Under the pieces are notes generated by a model. The model made no database searches. It saw nothing but the letters and a program-made list of their open reading frames with translations, and was not told the DNA's origin. Below, piece after piece: positions 48,584 through 48,797 of a stretch of 48,797 bases of DNA. The stretch is from Nocardia amamiensis NBRC 102102 (GTDB taxonomy: Bacteria; Actinomycetota; Actinomycetes; Mycobacteriales; Mycobacteriaceae): the NCBI RefSeq assembly GCF_001612745.1, contig NZ_BDBA01000100.1:1-48797 (forward strand), in the 5' to 3' direction. Both the position numbers and the translations under genes were made by a program. Within the stretch, counting starts at the first letter, position 1. Each line of letters starts with the position of its first letter.

Positions 48584-48797
48584 GACGCCGCCCCGGCCTC
48601 GTCGGAACCCGCGGGCGACCTCATCGCCACAGACAAGCCAGCACCCAGGACGGAAATGACTGCGATCAGGGCGAACAAGTGATGGCACGAGGACATGAAG
48701 CGTTGAGGCGTGAGTATCGCCGCGAACACCGCGACACCGAGCGCGGCTCCAGCCTGGCGGGCAGTCAAACCCATCCCCAGACCGCTGCTGATGGGGG
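48580..48797 (-). CDS. MFS transporter (DHA2/EmrB-like), C-terminal part only
   Basis: Only the last 72 codons are in the window: PISSGLGMGLTARQAGAALG then VAVFAAIL, HLFALIAVISVLGAGLSVAM and a polar end. 'TARQAGAALGVAVF' matches the late helix of drug-exporting DHA2 MFS proteins. It is first in the operon with the P450 as far as seen. Confidence 0.75.
   Translation of the reverse strand, partial: PISSGLGMGLTARQAGAALGVAVFAAILTPQRFMSSCHHLFALIAVISVLGAGLSVAMRSPAGSDEAGAAS

Overview
The window is high-GC actinobacterial DNA, most likely from Nocardia or a close mycolic-acid-containing relative. The basis is the composition, a cutinase-type esterase, an EspR-like regulator, and a conjugation operon of SCO6880 and DUF4913 type. 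Genus is an inference. The mix of conjugation genes, a recombinase, toxin-antitoxin-like pairs, broken genes and unrelated cargo suggests a large conjugative plasmid or an integrated conjugative element. I see no rRNA, tRNA or CRISPR array.

Region 1 (about 0-16.4 kb) is a patchwork accessory zone. It holds small hypothetical genes, a frameshifted peptide deformylase, a truncated and frameshifted acetyltransferase, an HNH/endonuclease VII-like protein, RmuC, a NERD-domain membrane protein, a ParD-like orphan antitoxin, an intact tyrosine recombinase and two eroded relics of a sister recombinase. It also has two toxin-antitoxin-like gene pairs, the second with a broken toxin gene. Many genes here seem to be transcribed from a -10 box lying only 6-7 nt before the start codon, the layout of leaderless actinobacterial mRNAs.

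Region 2 (16.5-36.6 kb) is one long minus-strand operon of 17 genes, many with 4-nt stop/start overlaps. It encodes a type IV secretion/conjugation machine of the actinobacterial kind. In transcription order from 36.6 kb it has: a secreted Gly/Ala/Pro-rich protein; a membrane-anchored protein; a MinD-like ATPase; a cutinase; a protein with three predicted peptidoglycan hydrolase domains; a lipoprotein; a second P-loop-like protein; two small two-helix membrane proteins; two exported paralogues; a VirB6/TrbL-like channel protein; an SCO6880-family protein; a VirB4-like ATPase; a VirD4/TraG coupling ATPase; and a long helical protein flanked by two DUF4913 proteins. A hairpin overlaps the last stop codon. 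No relaxase is visible in the window.

Region 3 (36.6-44.7 kb) looks like a duplicated regulatory module. There are two paralogous XRE-type regulators, two paralogous seven-helix membrane proteins with a cytoplasmic tail (MAB_1171c/DUF6545-like), two ImmA/IrrE-like HExxH metalloproteins, an EspR-like protein and a CYP102-like P450. Zincin, membrane protein and P450 form one overlapping operon. I think this is the best candidate for an undescribed system, perhaps peptide or lipid-signal sensing coupled to regulator proteolysis.

Region 4 (44.7-48.8 kb) carries an unrecognised protein followed by a FabG-like reductase, and an opposite-strand operon running in from the right edge: MFS exporter (partial), a 54-residue protein, a second P450, a 40-residue membrane peptide and two small proteins.
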